DNA of 29,566 nt, from the NCBI GenBank assembly GCA_946481095.1, contig CAMLML010000061.1, forward strand, positions 1-29,566, written 5' to 3'. The position numbers were made by a program, and so were the translations under genes. Below are positions 7,809 through 16,910 of this stretch, one piece after another. Under the pieces are notes generated by a model. It had not been told where the DNA came from and ran no database searches. It worked only from the letters and a program-made list of their open reading frames with translations. The DNA comes from an uncultured Cellvibrio sp. GTDB taxonomy: Bacteria > Pseudomonadota > Gammaproteobacteria > Pseudomonadales > Cellvibrionaceae. The first letter of the stretch is position 1. Each line of letters begins with the position of its first letter.

Positions 7809-8723
7809 ATGTCATCAAAATCTTCAGCTGTGTCATCAGTGGTTAACGAACATAAGGTGACTTTGGAGCAGTGGCGTACATTAATTGCGGTGGTAGATGC
7901 AGGTGGCTATGCAAAAGCAGCAGAGCTTTTGGACAAAAGCCAATCGACTGTTTCCTATGCCATCACACAATTGGAGCAGTCCCTGAATATAAAAGTATTT
8001 CAAATTCAGGGAAGGAAAGCCGTTCCGTCTCCGGCCGGTGAATTTTTATATCGCAAGGCAAAGGAATTATTGGAGCAGGCAGACAGGCTTGAAAAAGCGG
8101 CAGTATTAAGTCAGCAGGTGGAGTCACAAATTCAGGTTGCGGCAGATTTGATTATTCCGCCAGTGAAAATTTTGCAATGCCTTTCTATTTTTAGCCGGAC
8201 CTATCCACAAACCCGCGTAGAAATTTATGAATCGGTTTTGAGCGGTACAGAAGATGCCTTACTGCAACGACAAGTAGATCTGGCTATAGGCGGTCGTGTG
8301 CCTATTGGTTTTATGGGCGAAAAATTAATGACAGTCACCATGCGGGGAGTGTCCAGCCCTGATCATCCCTTGCAGCAATTGGGAAGGAATATCGACCATC
8401 ATGATTTGAAGCAACATCGACAAATTATTGTGCGCGATTCAGGTCAATATCGAAGACATTCTGAAGGTTGGCAGGAAGCAGAACAACGATGGACGGTCAG
8501 TCACATCAAAACCTCGCTTGACGCCATTCGTTTGGGATTGGGTTACGCCTGGCTACCGGATGCCTATACTCAGGAAGATATTGCAGCTGGAAAATTAAAG
8601 TATTTACCTGTTAATACAGGTTCCATCAGGGAAGTGCCAACATATTTGACATTTGCGGATAAAGAGTTAGCTGGCCCGGCAACACGATATCTGGCAGAGA
8701 TTTTTTTGCACGAATTACGCTAA
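7809..8723 (+). CDS. LysR family transcriptional regulator
   Basis: A 304-residue regulator. The N-terminal winged helix-turn-helix is clear at about residues 17-76 (LEQWRTLIAVVDAGGYAKAA, SQSTVSYAITQLE, then SPAGEFLYRKAKELL), followed by the two-lobed effector-binding domain. The ATG at 7809 is preferred; an upstream TTG at 7773 would add 12 residues with no homology to the family, and neither start has a strong ribosome-binding site. It is divergent from the pirin gene, its probable target. The histidine kinase gene begins 36 bases downstream on the same strand, so it may be read through into that operon. The effector cannot be told. Confidence 0.88.
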   Translation: MSSKSSAVSSVVNEHKVTLEQWRTLIAVVDAGGYAKAAELLDKSQSTVSYAITQLEQSLNIKVFQIQGRKAVPSPAGEFLYRKAKELLEQADRLEKAAVLSQQVESQIQVAADLIIPPVKILQCLSIFSRTYPQTRVEIYESVLSGTEDALLQRQVDLAIGGRVPIGFMGEKLMTVTMRGVSSPDHPLQQLGRNIDHHDLKQHRQIIVRDSGQYRRHSEGWQEAEQRWTVSHIKTSLDAIRLGLGYAWLPDAYTQEDIAAGKLKYLPVNTGSIREVPTYLTFADKELAGPATRYLAEIFLHELR

Positions 8724-8759
8724 GCACAATTTCGGCATAGCTTGGAAAGGAGAATCAGG

Positions 8760-11330
8760 ATGTTAAAACCTCAAATACTGTTCAATAAAATCTTCCCTGA
8801 TCTGGTTATCGCTGTTATTTTTTTTCTGTTGATCGCTGTGTTCTGCGCCTGGAAATTTTCTGTATTTCCGTTGGATACCAACAACTTTTTAAAATTGATG
8901 TCGCTGGGTACCGCCAGTTGTGTGTTGTTGCTTGCTGTTGCTGTTTTAATCAATTTTCATGGTTCCCATTTCATCGCCAAAGTATTATCGCTGGTGGTGT
9001 TACTCCTGACTGTTATACGATTTTGGGAGTTAACCCGGGACAATCACTATTTGGATTGGCTCTTTATCCCCTTAACCGGTTTTTCACTTGATCATCGGGA
9101 TGGTGCCATGTCGTCCTTGACTTCTGCTTGTTTATGTTTGTTATCCCTGAGTACTTTTTTCAGTGCTGATGTTAAAAGCCAACAAGGACATTGGAAAAAC
9201 TGGATTAGCCTGACATTAATTTTCTATGTGATTTTTCTGGTGACAATTGCGTTGTCCGGTTATTTTTTAAATTTGATGCTGGCGTACACCTGGATGGGAA
9301 TGCGTATGTCACCGCATACTGCAACGGTTTTGCTGATGCTATCCACATTGGTGTTTATGCTGAATTATAAATTGGCATTGCAAGTGATTTATAAAACCAG
9401 TGTCAAACAGCGATTTTTGTTTGGTGGTGGGGCGGTGTTTTTATTTGGCACTATGATTTTTATTATCCTGCAACAACAGATCAATTATGTAGACAATATC
9501 AATCAGCGCGCGATTGTTAATTTAGCCAAGATGGAGAACCCCAATTTTTCTGATTTGCAAAATCTGATCAAGACAGAATATGAAGTAAAACAGCTGATTC
9601 TGGTGTTGATTGGTGGTTTTGCTCTGGTGTGTGTTTTGTTATTTTCCGGCATTTTTTTCAGCTTGACTCATCAATTAAAACAATTAAGTCGTCTATTGTT
9701 GGACTCAACCCGTCTTAATTTTCCTGGCTCCACAAAAATTCCTTATCTGGGTGATGCCACTGAATTTGGTGTAATTGCCGATACTATCAATTCTTTTATG
9801 GATTTGAATAGATCACAGATGCGGTTGCAGATACGGTTGCAGAGAATTATAGAATCCATACCTAACGGCTTAATGATCATCAATCAACAGGGAGTAATTG
9901 ATTTGGTGAACGATCAATTGTGTATGATTTTTGAATACGACCGCAATGAACTGTTGGGAAAAGAATTGACCTTGTTGGTACCGACTGCGCTGCAATATCC
10001 TGCATTGCAGGTATCGCATATCCAACAATCAGATGCAAAGCTGATCAATTCAAAATTCGAACTGACAGGGATAACCAAAAATGGTCGGCAGATTATTTTG
10101 GAAATGGGTGCATCTTCTATTGAATCCGAGCAGGGAATGCAGGTACTGATATCGGTGATTGATATTTCCGAAAAGAAAACGACAGAAAAAAATCTGGCAA
10201 TTAGTCGTGAGAAATTTGATCTGGCCTCCAAAAAAATTCAACAGCTGGATAGTTTGAGGGCATCTATAGTGGAGTATTCGGAAGATGCGATTATCAGCAA
10301 AACACTAACGGGTCACATTACCAGCTGGAACAAAGCAGCTGAAAAAATGTTTGGCTATTCAGAGCAGGAGGTATTGGATCGAAATGTAAAGGGGCTGATA
10401 GTGATTCCCGATAAATTACAGGAATACGAAGAGTTATTTCAGAGAGTTGTGAAGGGAGAGGTAATCATTAATCATCAATTAAAAGCGCTGTGCAAAGATG
10501 GGCGTCAGATTGATGTGTCGGTTTCCTTTTCACCGATAAGAGATGAGCAAGGAAATATTGTGAGCATATCCAGCATCAAACGCGATATTTCCAAAACTAT
10601 TAAATCAGCTAACCAATTGTTGGCACATCAAAAAGAATTGGAGCGTAGCAATAAATCATTGGAAACATTTGCCTATGTTGCATCGCATGATTTGAAAGCA
10701 CCATTACGTGGAATAAGTCAACTGACCAGTTGGTTGGAAGAGGATATCCGTGACAATAAATTTGAATCTGTTTCGGAAACTTCACAAAAGATTAAAATTA
10801 GAATAAAACGTATGGAAACACTTCTGGATGATCTGTTAGCCTACTATCGGGTTGAAAAAATGCAGGGATTTTATAAAAGCCTGGATGTCAGGCAATCAGT
10901 CATTGATATATTTCATATGAACAACAATAAGCCGGGATTGGTTTTGGAAATTGAAAATGAACTTCCCGTTTTTGTAACTTATGTGACGCCTATCGAACAA
11001 GTTTTCAGCAATCTGATTTCAAATGCAATCAAACATCATGACAAATCAAATGGTGTGATCAGAATTGCAGCGAAGGATGTCAATAGCGACTGGTATGAAT
11101 TCAGTGTCTTTGATGATGGCCCGGGAATAGATCCGCAATTCCATCAACGCATTTTTAATATGTTCCAGACTTTAAGGCCCAGGGATGAAGTTGAAGGCAG
11201 TGGTATGGGTTTGGCGCTGGTTAAAAAAATTATCGAACAATATGGTGGTCAGGTGAATATTGATTCTGAATCCAGAGGGTCACGCTTTTATTTCACCTGG
11301 CCAAAGTCGATAAAGAGAATAGAAACATGA
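8760..11330 (+). CDS. Membrane-bound PAS sensor histidine kinase (Rcp1-partner type)
   Basis: An 856-residue kinase starting at the ATG at 8760, with AAGGAGA seven bases upstream; the TTG at 8742 overlaps this site and is rejected. The first ~310 residues form about eight membrane spans with very short loops, a MASE-like integral sensor rather than a periplasmic domain. Two PAS domains follow (about 355-460 and 497-612; the second has EDAIISKTLTGHITSWNKAAEKMFGYS). Then comes the dimerisation helix with phospho-acceptor His643 in ASHDLKAPLRG, and the ATPase domain with N-box NLISNAIKHHD, DDGPGID and GSGMGLALVKKIIE. This SHDLKAPLR subtype is typical of phytochrome-like kinases that signal to Rcp1-type regulators, and such a regulator overlaps its stop codon by four bases. 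The ligand is unknown. Confidence 0.88.
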   Translation: MLKPQILFNKIFPDLVIAVIFFLLIAVFCAWKFSVFPLDTNNFLKLMSLGTASCVLLLAVAVLINFHGSHFIAKVLSLVVLLLTVIRFWELTRDNHYLDWLFIPLTGFSLDHRDGAMSSLTSACLCLLSLSTFFSADVKSQQGHWKNWISLTLIFYVIFLVTIALSGYFLNLMLAYTWMGMRMSPHTATVLLMLSTLVFMLNYKLALQVIYKTSVKQRFLFGGGAVFLFGTMIFIILQQQINYVDNINQRAIVNLAKMENPNFSDLQNLIKTEYEVKQLILVLIGGFALVCVLLFSGIFFSLTHQLKQLSRLLLDSTRLNFPGSTKIPYLGDATEFGVIADTINSFMDLNRSQMRLQIRLQRIIESIPNGLMIINQQGVIDLVNDQLCMIFEYDRNELLGKELTLLVPTALQYPALQVSHIQQSDAKLINSKFELTGITKNGRQIILEMGASSIESEQGMQVLISVIDISEKKTTEKNLAISREKFDLASKKIQQLDSLRASIVEYSEDAIISKTLTGHITSWNKAAEKMFGYSEQEVLDRNVKGLIVIPDKLQEYEELFQRVVKGEVIINHQLKALCKDGRQIDVSVSFSPIRDEQGNIVSISSIKRDISKTIKSANQLLAHQKELERSNKSLETFAYVASHDLKAPLRGISQLTSWLEEDIRDNKFESVSETSQKIKIRIKRMETLLDDLLAYYRVEKMQGFYKSLDVRQSVIDIFHMNNNKPGLVLEIENELPVFVTYVTPIEQVFSNLISNAIKHHDKSNGVIRIAAKDVNSDWYEFSVFDDGPGIDPQFHQRIFNMFQTLRPRDEVEGSGMGLALVKKIIEQYGGQVNIDSESRGSRFYFTWPKSIKRIET

Positions 11331-11776
11331 TAGATAACCCGCAGATTATTTCGTCTAGCTATAAACAAGTCAGCATTTTTATTATTGATGATGACGAAGT
11401 TGATGTGCAAAGTTTCAAACGTACATTTGTTAAGTTAAAAATTGCCAATCCAATTTACAGGGCCAGAGATGGAGTCGAAGCATTGGAAATGCTAAAGATG
11501 AAAACTGTGCCGGGGCCTTATATTATTTTGCTGGATATCAACATGCCGCGCATGAATGGTCTAGAATTTCTTGGTGAGTTGCGTAAAGATCCACTGCTAA
11601 CTATGGCTGTGGTATTTATCCTGACTACATCAGTAGCCGATGAAGATATATTTGAAGCTTACAGGTTGCACGTTGCAGGTTATATTCCAAAGCAGGAAAT
11701 GGATTCACAATTTTTAACAGTGGTGAGCTTTCTTGATCATTACTGGCGAGTCGTAGAGTTACCACATTCCGGATAA
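11327..11776 (+). CDS. Stand-alone response regulator, Rcp1-like
   Basis: A 149-residue single receiver domain with no output domain. The acidic pocket IIDDDEVD lies near residues 19-26, the phospho-acceptor is Asp70 in LLDINMPRMNG, the switch Thr is in LTTS, and the conserved Lys is in YIPKQEMD. The extended alpha-4 region and overall length match regulators that take phosphate from phytochrome-like kinases. The ATG overlaps the kinase stop codon (ATGA), so production is coupled to it. It may pass phosphate on, or act by protein contact, for example with the following GGDEF-EAL protein. Confidence 0.9.
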   Translation: MIDNPQIISSSYKQVSIFIIDDDEVDVQSFKRTFVKLKIANPIYRARDGVEALEMLKMKTVPGPYIILLDINMPRMNGLEFLGELRKDPLLTMAVVFILTTSVADEDIFEAYRLHVAGYIPKQEMDSQFLTVVSFLDHYWRVVELPHSG

Positions 11777-11793
11777 ATATATTGAGGTACGAT

Positions 11794-13533
11794 GTGAAGT
11801 TGTTGCTGATTGATGATAATGAGATTGACAGAGAAACCGTCAAACGCACATTGCGTCATCATCAGGACAATATAGAAATAAAAGAAGCGTCTACTGCTTT
11901 TGATGGAATAAAAATTTTTGAGTCAGATGATTTTGATATAGTGCTTCTGGATTACCTGCTACCTGACATGGATGGAGAAGATATTCTCAGAAGAATAGTT
12001 CGCCATTCGGATCGTCACGCAGCGGTGATTGTCGTTACCGGTATTTACGATGATCCAAAATTTGAAGAGTTTTGTATTGAAACCGGTGCACAGGACGTTG
12101 TTATTAAATCAGATCTATCCTTCAAACATTTATCGCGCGCCATGCACCACGCCAGAACCCGGCATTTGTTGGAGTATGAGCTGCAGGAAAGTCAAAAAAA
12201 ATTAAAACAATTAGCCGAAAGTGACAATTTAACCGGTCTTTCCAATCGATATTATTTTGATAAAAGTTTGCGTTCAGCCGTCTCGCGAGCTGAACGTTAT
12301 GGAGCAAAGCTGGCTCTTTTATTTATTGATCTGGATGATTTTAAAAATATTAATGATAATTTTGGACATGATGCCGGCGACGAACTATTAAAAAATATTG
12401 CCAGGATTCTGCAATCCATGATGCGAGCCGGTGATGATGTTTGTCGTTTGGGCGGAGATGAATTTGCAATATTGTTGCATCGGTTTGACGACACCTCTGA
12501 TTTAATCCACCTTTCTGAGCGGATATTGGAGAAACTGCGATTGCCGCACAAAATACATCAAAAGGAATTGATAGTGTCGGCCAGTATAGGCATAGCTTTG
12601 TTTCCTGACTCTGCTACAGATACCAGTGACTTGTTAAAAGCAGCTGATTTGGCCATGTACGGTGCCAAGAAAAAAGGCAAAAACAAATGGCTATTTTTTT
12701 CGCCCGATTTAAAAGATTATATTCAGAACAGACTGCGAATCGAAAACGAATTGCGTGCACTGATTCCCATGGCACATTTTCTTTTATTTTATCAACCTAT
12801 TATAGATGCAAAAACATTCGCAGTGGCGGGGGCAGAAAGCCTGTTGCGATGGAAGCATGAAATTCGCGGCGTTTTACCACCAGATGAATTTATGGATTTG
12901 GCTAATGAAACCGGTCTGATTATTGAGATTGATAACAGAAGTCGAAAAATGGCTTTTGAACAATTGCAGTATTGGCTAACCAATAATTTGGTTAAATCAG
13001 ATTTCAGATTGCGATTGAATATTTGCTCTCAATTGCTTAACGATGAATCTTTGCCCAGAGCCATCAAATCGGATATGAATGCGACAGGTGTGTCAGGCCG
13101 CAATCTTGGGATAGAAGTAACTGAATCAGTCATTATCGATAATATTTATTCGGCCGCAATTTTGTTGCAGGACATCCGCAGTATAGGCCTTGAAATAGCG
13201 GTAGATGATTTCGGTACCGGTTATTCGTCTATGGCTTATTTAAAACAATTGCCTGCCAACACAATTAAAATTGATAAAACCTTCGTGCAGGGGGTTCCGG
13301 AAAATTATTCAGATACCCGGATTTTAAAGGCGATGATTGGACTGGGGAAAAGTCTGGATTTGTCGGTTGTGGTCGAGGGTATAGAAACCAAAGAGCAAGC
13401 TAAAATCTGTTCGGAATTAGGTGCTACTTTCCTGCAGGGTTATTACTTTTCCAGAGCGGTGTCGCCAGAGCACTTCGTGCGTTTTCTTTCGGAATATGAT
13501 GCTGATGCCGTGCGTAATGTGATTTTTGACTGA
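11794..13533 (+). CDS. REC-GGDEF-EAL cyclic-di-GMP enzyme
   Basis: A 579-residue protein. The receiver domain (1-120) has LLIDDNEID, phospho-acceptor Asp53 in LLDYLLPDMDG and Lys in VIKSD. The GGDEF domain (about 140-305) has the intact GGDEF motif at 220, with an inhibitory RxxD site (RAGD) five residues before it. The EAL domain (about 320-570) has ESLLRW in place of EALLRW, with the metal and catalytic residues still visible in LNICSQLL, VTES, DDFGTGYSS, KIDKTFV and VVEGIET. Both synthesis and breakdown of cyclic-di-GMP therefore look possible. The GTG at 11794 has GAGG six bases upstream; a TTG at 11782 would add four residues. It follows the kinase and response regulator in the same operon and is the likely output. 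Confidence 0.9.
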   Translation: MKLLLIDDNEIDRETVKRTLRHHQDNIEIKEASTAFDGIKIFESDDFDIVLLDYLLPDMDGEDILRRIVRHSDRHAAVIVVTGIYDDPKFEEFCIETGAQDVVIKSDLSFKHLSRAMHHARTRHLLEYELQESQKKLKQLAESDNLTGLSNRYYFDKSLRSAVSRAERYGAKLALLFIDLDDFKNINDNFGHDAGDELLKNIARILQSMMRAGDDVCRLGGDEFAILLHRFDDTSDLIHLSERILEKLRLPHKIHQKELIVSASIGIALFPDSATDTSDLLKAADLAMYGAKKKGKNKWLFFSPDLKDYIQNRLRIENELRALIPMAHFLLFYQPIIDAKTFAVAGAESLLRWKHEIRGVLPPDEFMDLANETGLIIEIDNRSRKMAFEQLQYWLTNNLVKSDFRLRLNICSQLLNDESLPRAIKSDMNATGVSGRNLGIEVTESVIIDNIYSAAILLQDIRSIGLEIAVDDFGTGYSSMAYLKQLPANTIKIDKTFVQGVPENYSDTRILKAMIGLGKSLDLSVVVEGIETKEQAKICSELGATFLQGYYFSRAVSPEHFVRFLSEYDADAVRNVIFD

Positions 13534-13613
13534 TTCATCCTGACGATAGATGACAGCCTTTGTCAGGAGATTAGGGTAGAATTAAAAGTCTTTTTTTTCT
13601 ACGCCGGGTTTTT

Positions 13614-15623
13614 ATGTCAAAACAATTTGTTGTAAAAAGTAATTTTGCTCCCGCGGGAGATCAACCATCGGCTATTGCCGGTTTGGTACAGGGAATAGAG
13701 GATGGTCTTGCCCATCAAACCTTGTTGGGTGTTACGGGCTCTGGCAAAACGTTTACTATCGCCAATGTGATTGCGAAAGTAGAACGACCAACCCTGATCA
13801 TGGCTCATAATAAAACACTGGCCGCACAACTCTATGGTGAGTTCAAAGAGTTTTTTCCTAACAACGCAGTAGAATATTTCGTTTCTTATTACGACTATTA
13901 TCAACCGGAAGCATATGTTCCTTCGTCTGATACATTTATCGAAAAAGATTCAGCAGTTAATGAACATATCGAACAAATGCGCTTGTCTGCAACCAAAGCA
14001 CTACTTGAACGCAGAGATGCCATCATTATTGCATCAGTATCCGCTATTTATGGTTTGGGTGATCCTCAGGCTTATATGCAAATGTTGTTGCATTTGGTAC
14101 GTGGTGACAAAATTGATCAACGCCAGATTTTACGTCGTCTGGCAGAATTACAATACACTCGCAATGATATGGATTTTGCGCGTGCGACATATCGTGTGCG
14201 TGGTGAAGTAATTGATATTTATCCTGCGGATTCGGATATTGAGGCAGTGCGAGTTGAATTGTTTGATGATGAAGTTGAACAAATTTCTATTTTCGATCCG
14301 CTCACCGGTGAAATATTGTATAAAGTTCCCAGATTTACTGTTTATCCAAAGTCACATTACGTAACTCCACGTGAAAAAATTCTTGAAGCAATCGATAACA
14401 TCAAACAAGAGTTGCGAACTCGTTTGGAGTATTTGCGTGAAAATAATAAATTGGTCGAAGCACAACGTTTGGAACAGCGCACGCGTTATGATCTGGAAAT
14501 GATGCAGGAATTGGGATATTGCAACGGTATTGAAAATTATTCGCGATTTTTATCCGGTCGTAATCCCGGTGAGCCACCACCTACCTTGTTTGATTATTTA
14601 CCGGCAGATGCATTATTGGTTATTGATGAAAGCCATGTCACCATTCCCCAAATCGGCGCTATGTATAAAGGTGATCGTTCGCGCAAGGAAACTTTGGTTG
14701 AATATGGTTTTCGCTTGCCGTCTGCATTGGACAATCGCCCCATGCGCTTTGATGAATGGGAACGTATTGCACCACAAATGATTATGGTCTCGGCGACACC
14801 GGGTAAATATGAAGAAGAAAATCAAGGGCAAGTAGTAGAGCAAGTGGTACGCCCTACAGGATTGATTGATCCTGAAATTGAAATTCGTCCGGCCACTTCA
14901 CAAGTGGATGATGTGTTATCAGAAATTCGTTTGCGTACAGAAAAAGATGAGCGAGTGTTAATCACCACTTTGACCAAACGTATGGCTGAAGATTTAACAG
15001 AATATCTTGCCGAGCATGGTATTCGTGTGCGCTATTTGCATTCGGATATCGATACAGTGGAGCGTGTAGAAATTATTCGTGATTTGCGTTTAGGGCAATT
15101 CGATGTTTTGGTTGGAATCAATTTATTACGTGAAGGCCTTGATATGCCGGAAGTTTCGCTGGTGGCTATTTTGGATGCAGACAAAGAAGGTTTCCTTCGT
15201 TCGGATCGTTCATTAATTCAAACCATCGGTCGGGCTGCACGTAATCTTAACGGTAAAGCAATTCTCTATGCCGATAAAATAACAGGCTCAATGCAGCGTG
15301 CGATTGATGAAACTGACCGTCGCCGCCAAAAACAAATTGATTTCAATATAAAAAATGGCATTACTCCCAGAAGTATTAATAAAAACATTACCGATATTAT
15401 GGAGTCCGCTGCACCCGGTGCAGGTGGACGTAGTGCACGCAACAAAGCTATGGCCATAGCTGAAAAGCAAGCTCAATACAAAGTGAATGTCGATCCAAAA
15501 GATATCTGGAAAACAATCGATCAACTGGAAAAACAAATGTTTCAGGCTGCGAAGGATTTGGAGTTCGAAGTGGCAGCGAAAATTCGCGATGAAATTGAAA
15601 GGTTGAAGAAAGCGGCTTTGTAA
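13614..15623 (+). CDS. uvrB: Excinuclease ABC subunit B
   Basis: A 669-residue UvrB, close to the 673 of E. coli. UvrB is the helicase-like damage-verification subunit of nucleotide excision repair; it is loaded by UvrA and then recruits UvrC. Visible are Walker [11 protein letters not shown] near residue 40, the DNA-opening beta-hairpin [12 protein letters not shown] (about 92-103), the DESH Walker B, the helicase motif [15 protein letters not shown], and the C-terminal UVR coiled coil that binds UvrC (last ~40 residues). Nothing is missing. A TAGAAT at 13577-13582 may be its -10 box but no matching -35 is clear. I see no proper LexA site upstream. Confidence 0.98.
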   Translation: MSKQFVVKSNFAPAGDQPSAIAGLVQGIEDGLAHQTLLGVTGSGKTFTIANVIAKVERPTLIMAHNKTLAAQLYGEFKEFFPNNAVEYFVSYYDYYQPEAYVPSSDTFIEKDSAVNEHIEQMRLSATKALLERRDAIIIASVSAIYGLGDPQAYMQMLLHLVRGDKIDQRQILRRLAELQYTRNDMDFARATYRVRGEVIDIYPADSDIEAVRVELFDDEVEQISIFDPLTGEILYKVPRFTVYPKSHYVTPREKILEAIDNIKQELRTRLEYLRENNKLVEAQRLEQRTRYDLEMMQELGYCNGIENYSRFLSGRNPGEPPPTLFDYLPADALLVIDESHVTIPQIGAMYKGDRSRKETLVEYGFRLPSALDNRPMRFDEWERIAPQMIMVSATPGKYEEENQGQVVEQVVRPTGLIDPEIEIRPATSQVDDVLSEIRLRTEKDERVLITTLTKRMAEDLTEYLAEHGIRVRYLHSDIDTVERVEIIRDLRLGQFDVLVGINLLREGLDMPEVSLVAILDADKEGFLRSDRSLIQTIGRAARNLNGKAILYADKITGSMQRAIDETDRRRQKQIDFNIKNGITPRSINKNITDIMESAAPGAGGRSARNKAMAIAEKQAQYKVNVDPKDIWKTIDQLEKQMFQAAKDLEFEVAAKIRDEIERLKKAAL

Positions 15624-15642
15624 CAGTTTGCCATAAAATAAG

Positions 15643-16119
15643 GTGACGAAATTTTACTGGTGGATATTGGTAATCATGATCAGGTTTATTAGTTCTCTAT
15701 TACCCATCATTTTTCCTTCCTGGCGTTTTTTCAGTAGCATTGGTCCATCACCACGTTTTGATTTTGGATTTATAAGATACACAGATGAACAGCCTGAAAT
15801 GTGGCAGGAGTTTTTGGTGTTGCCAGAGAAGGTTGGTGTTGGAAAAGCAATTATTCGTTTGTTACATAATCCTGAGTGGAATGAGCGATTGTATATCAAT
15901 ACCTGTGCAGAAAATATTTTTGAACAGTATTCAGAATTTTGTGAGCAGGAAATTGCGCGGCGAATGTTGTCTATCTTAAAAGCACAAGGATGCTTGTCGG
16001 AAGACAGTGTTTATTTTTGTTATCGCATTCGCGCAGTGACAGCTGACAATAATCTTGTTAAAGACGAGGTTGTTTTTTCTGCGAAGCCTTTTTTGGTGAA
16101 AAGAGGTTTACGCTCATGA
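15643..16119 (+). CDS. Membrane-anchored protein of unknown function, HTTM partner
   Basis: Up to 158 residues from a GTG at 15643; an internal ATG at 15676 would give a shorter form starting within the hydrophobic segment, and neither has a good ribosome-binding site. The first ~28 residues are strongly hydrophobic with tryptophans (a membrane anchor or uncleaved signal), followed by a soluble domain of about 120 residues with four cysteines. I do not recognise the soluble domain. Its stop codon overlaps the ATG of the next gene by four bases (ATGA), so the two products are translationally coupled and may form a complex. It begins 20 bases after uvrB and may be read through from it. Confidence 0.7.
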   Translation: MTKFYWWILVIMIRFISSLLPIIFPSWRFFSSIGPSPRFDFGFIRYTDEQPEMWQEFLVLPEKVGVGKAIIRLLHNPEWNERLYINTCAENIFEQYSEFCEQEIARRMLSILKAQGCLSEDSVYFCYRIRAVTADNNLVKDEVVFSAKPFLVKRGLRS

Positions 16120-16796
16120 CCCTGGAGTTGGCGGTACGAATAGCAGAAGGTATTTTGGCTTTTGCGATAATTCAACAAAGCCTCGAGTTTATTCGAACGC
16201 AGCATTCAGAAAAACCATTAGCCTGGATTCGATTGATATTAGCCATTTTTTTAATGGTTGGTTTTATGTCGGTGTGGATGGAAACAGGCTTGATATTTAT
16301 CGCGCTGCTTTTAATCAAACGTTTTCAAGGGCCATACAATGGTGGTAGTGACACTATGACCTTGTTGGTTTTGTTGTGCTTGTGGTTATTTCATTTGGCA
16401 CCTGATAAAAAATGGCAAGAAATTGCCCTGGGTTATTTGGCCATTCAATCCATGCTTTCTTATTTTCAAGCAGGATGGGTGAAGTTGCTCAATCCGGAAT
16501 GGCGTTCGGGTCTGGCGTTGCAACAGGTGTTTGCGTTTACGGCGTATCCGGTGAGTCAATCTGTTAGAGAGTTTGCCAATAAGCCGGCGTTAATGTTGCG
16601 CATGTCCCGGGTGGTGATTTTGTTTGAAATTTTATTTCCGCTGGCAATTTTTTCAGAATATGTTTTGTATGCTTTTTTATTGATTGCTGCGGTGTTTCAT
16701 TTGGCGAATGCAGTTTTATTTGGTTTGAATCGTTTTTTCTGGATCTGGCCTGCGACTTACCCGGCGTTGATTTGGTTTCAGGGGCGAGTGTTTTAA
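16116..16796 (+). CDS. HTTM-like integral membrane protein
   Basis: A 226-residue protein with about six membrane spans. The segment LSYFQAGWVKLLNPEWRSGLAL (near residues 109-130) has the pattern of HTTM proteins (tyrosine/phenylalanine, AG, K-L, P-W-x-SG), the membrane family related to vitamin-K-dependent gamma-glutamyl carboxylase. Bacterial HTTM proteins are usually longer (about 300-450 residues) and their reaction is mostly unknown. This one is the short form with no C-terminal domain; the coupled upstream protein may supply that part. A palindromic element starts directly after the stop codon and could act as its terminator. Confidence 0.65.
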   Translation: MTLELAVRIAEGILAFAIIQQSLEFIRTQHSEKPLAWIRLILAIFLMVGFMSVWMETGLIFIALLLIKRFQGPYNGGSDTMTLLVLLCLWLFHLAPDKKWQEIALGYLAIQSMLSYFQAGWVKLLNPEWRSGLALQQVFAFTAYPVSQSVREFANKPALMLRMSRVVILFEILFPLAIFSEYVLYAFLLIAAVFHLANAVLFGLNRFFWIWPATYPALIWFQGRVF

Positions 16797-16798
16797 AA

Positions 16799-16907
16799 GC
16801 TCCCTCACCCTAACCCTCTCCCAGAGGGAGAGGGGATGAACTCCCTGCTTTTTTCATTCGGAGTCAGTTAGCTCCCTCTCCCGCCGGGAGAGGGTTGGGG
16901 TGAGGGT
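16799..16907. repeat. Intergenic palindromic repeat element, copy 2 (most intact)
   Basis: The outer arms (16802-16822, and 16886-16906 read as its complement) pair at 20 of 21 positions by eye. Each arm also forms its own small hairpin: CCCTCTCCC (16814-16822) with GGGAGAGGG (16826-16834), and CCCTCTCCC (16874-16882) with GGGAGAGGG (16886-16894). It fills the whole gap between two convergent genes, a typical place for REP/BIME-like elements. Related to 1-88 and 19822-19916. Confidence 0.8.
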
Positions 16908-16910
16908 AAA

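Noticed and set aside
13540..13556. Possible LexA (SOS) box before uvrB
   Set aside because: CTG and CAG half-sites are separated by 11 bases rather than the required 10, and the AT-rich centre is missing.
13538..13568. Inverted repeat TCCTGAC/GTCAGGA as terminator after the GGDEF-EAL gene
   Set aside because: The loop is 17 bases long, the stem only seven, and no T run follows directly; the nearby T run at 13591-13598 is too far away.
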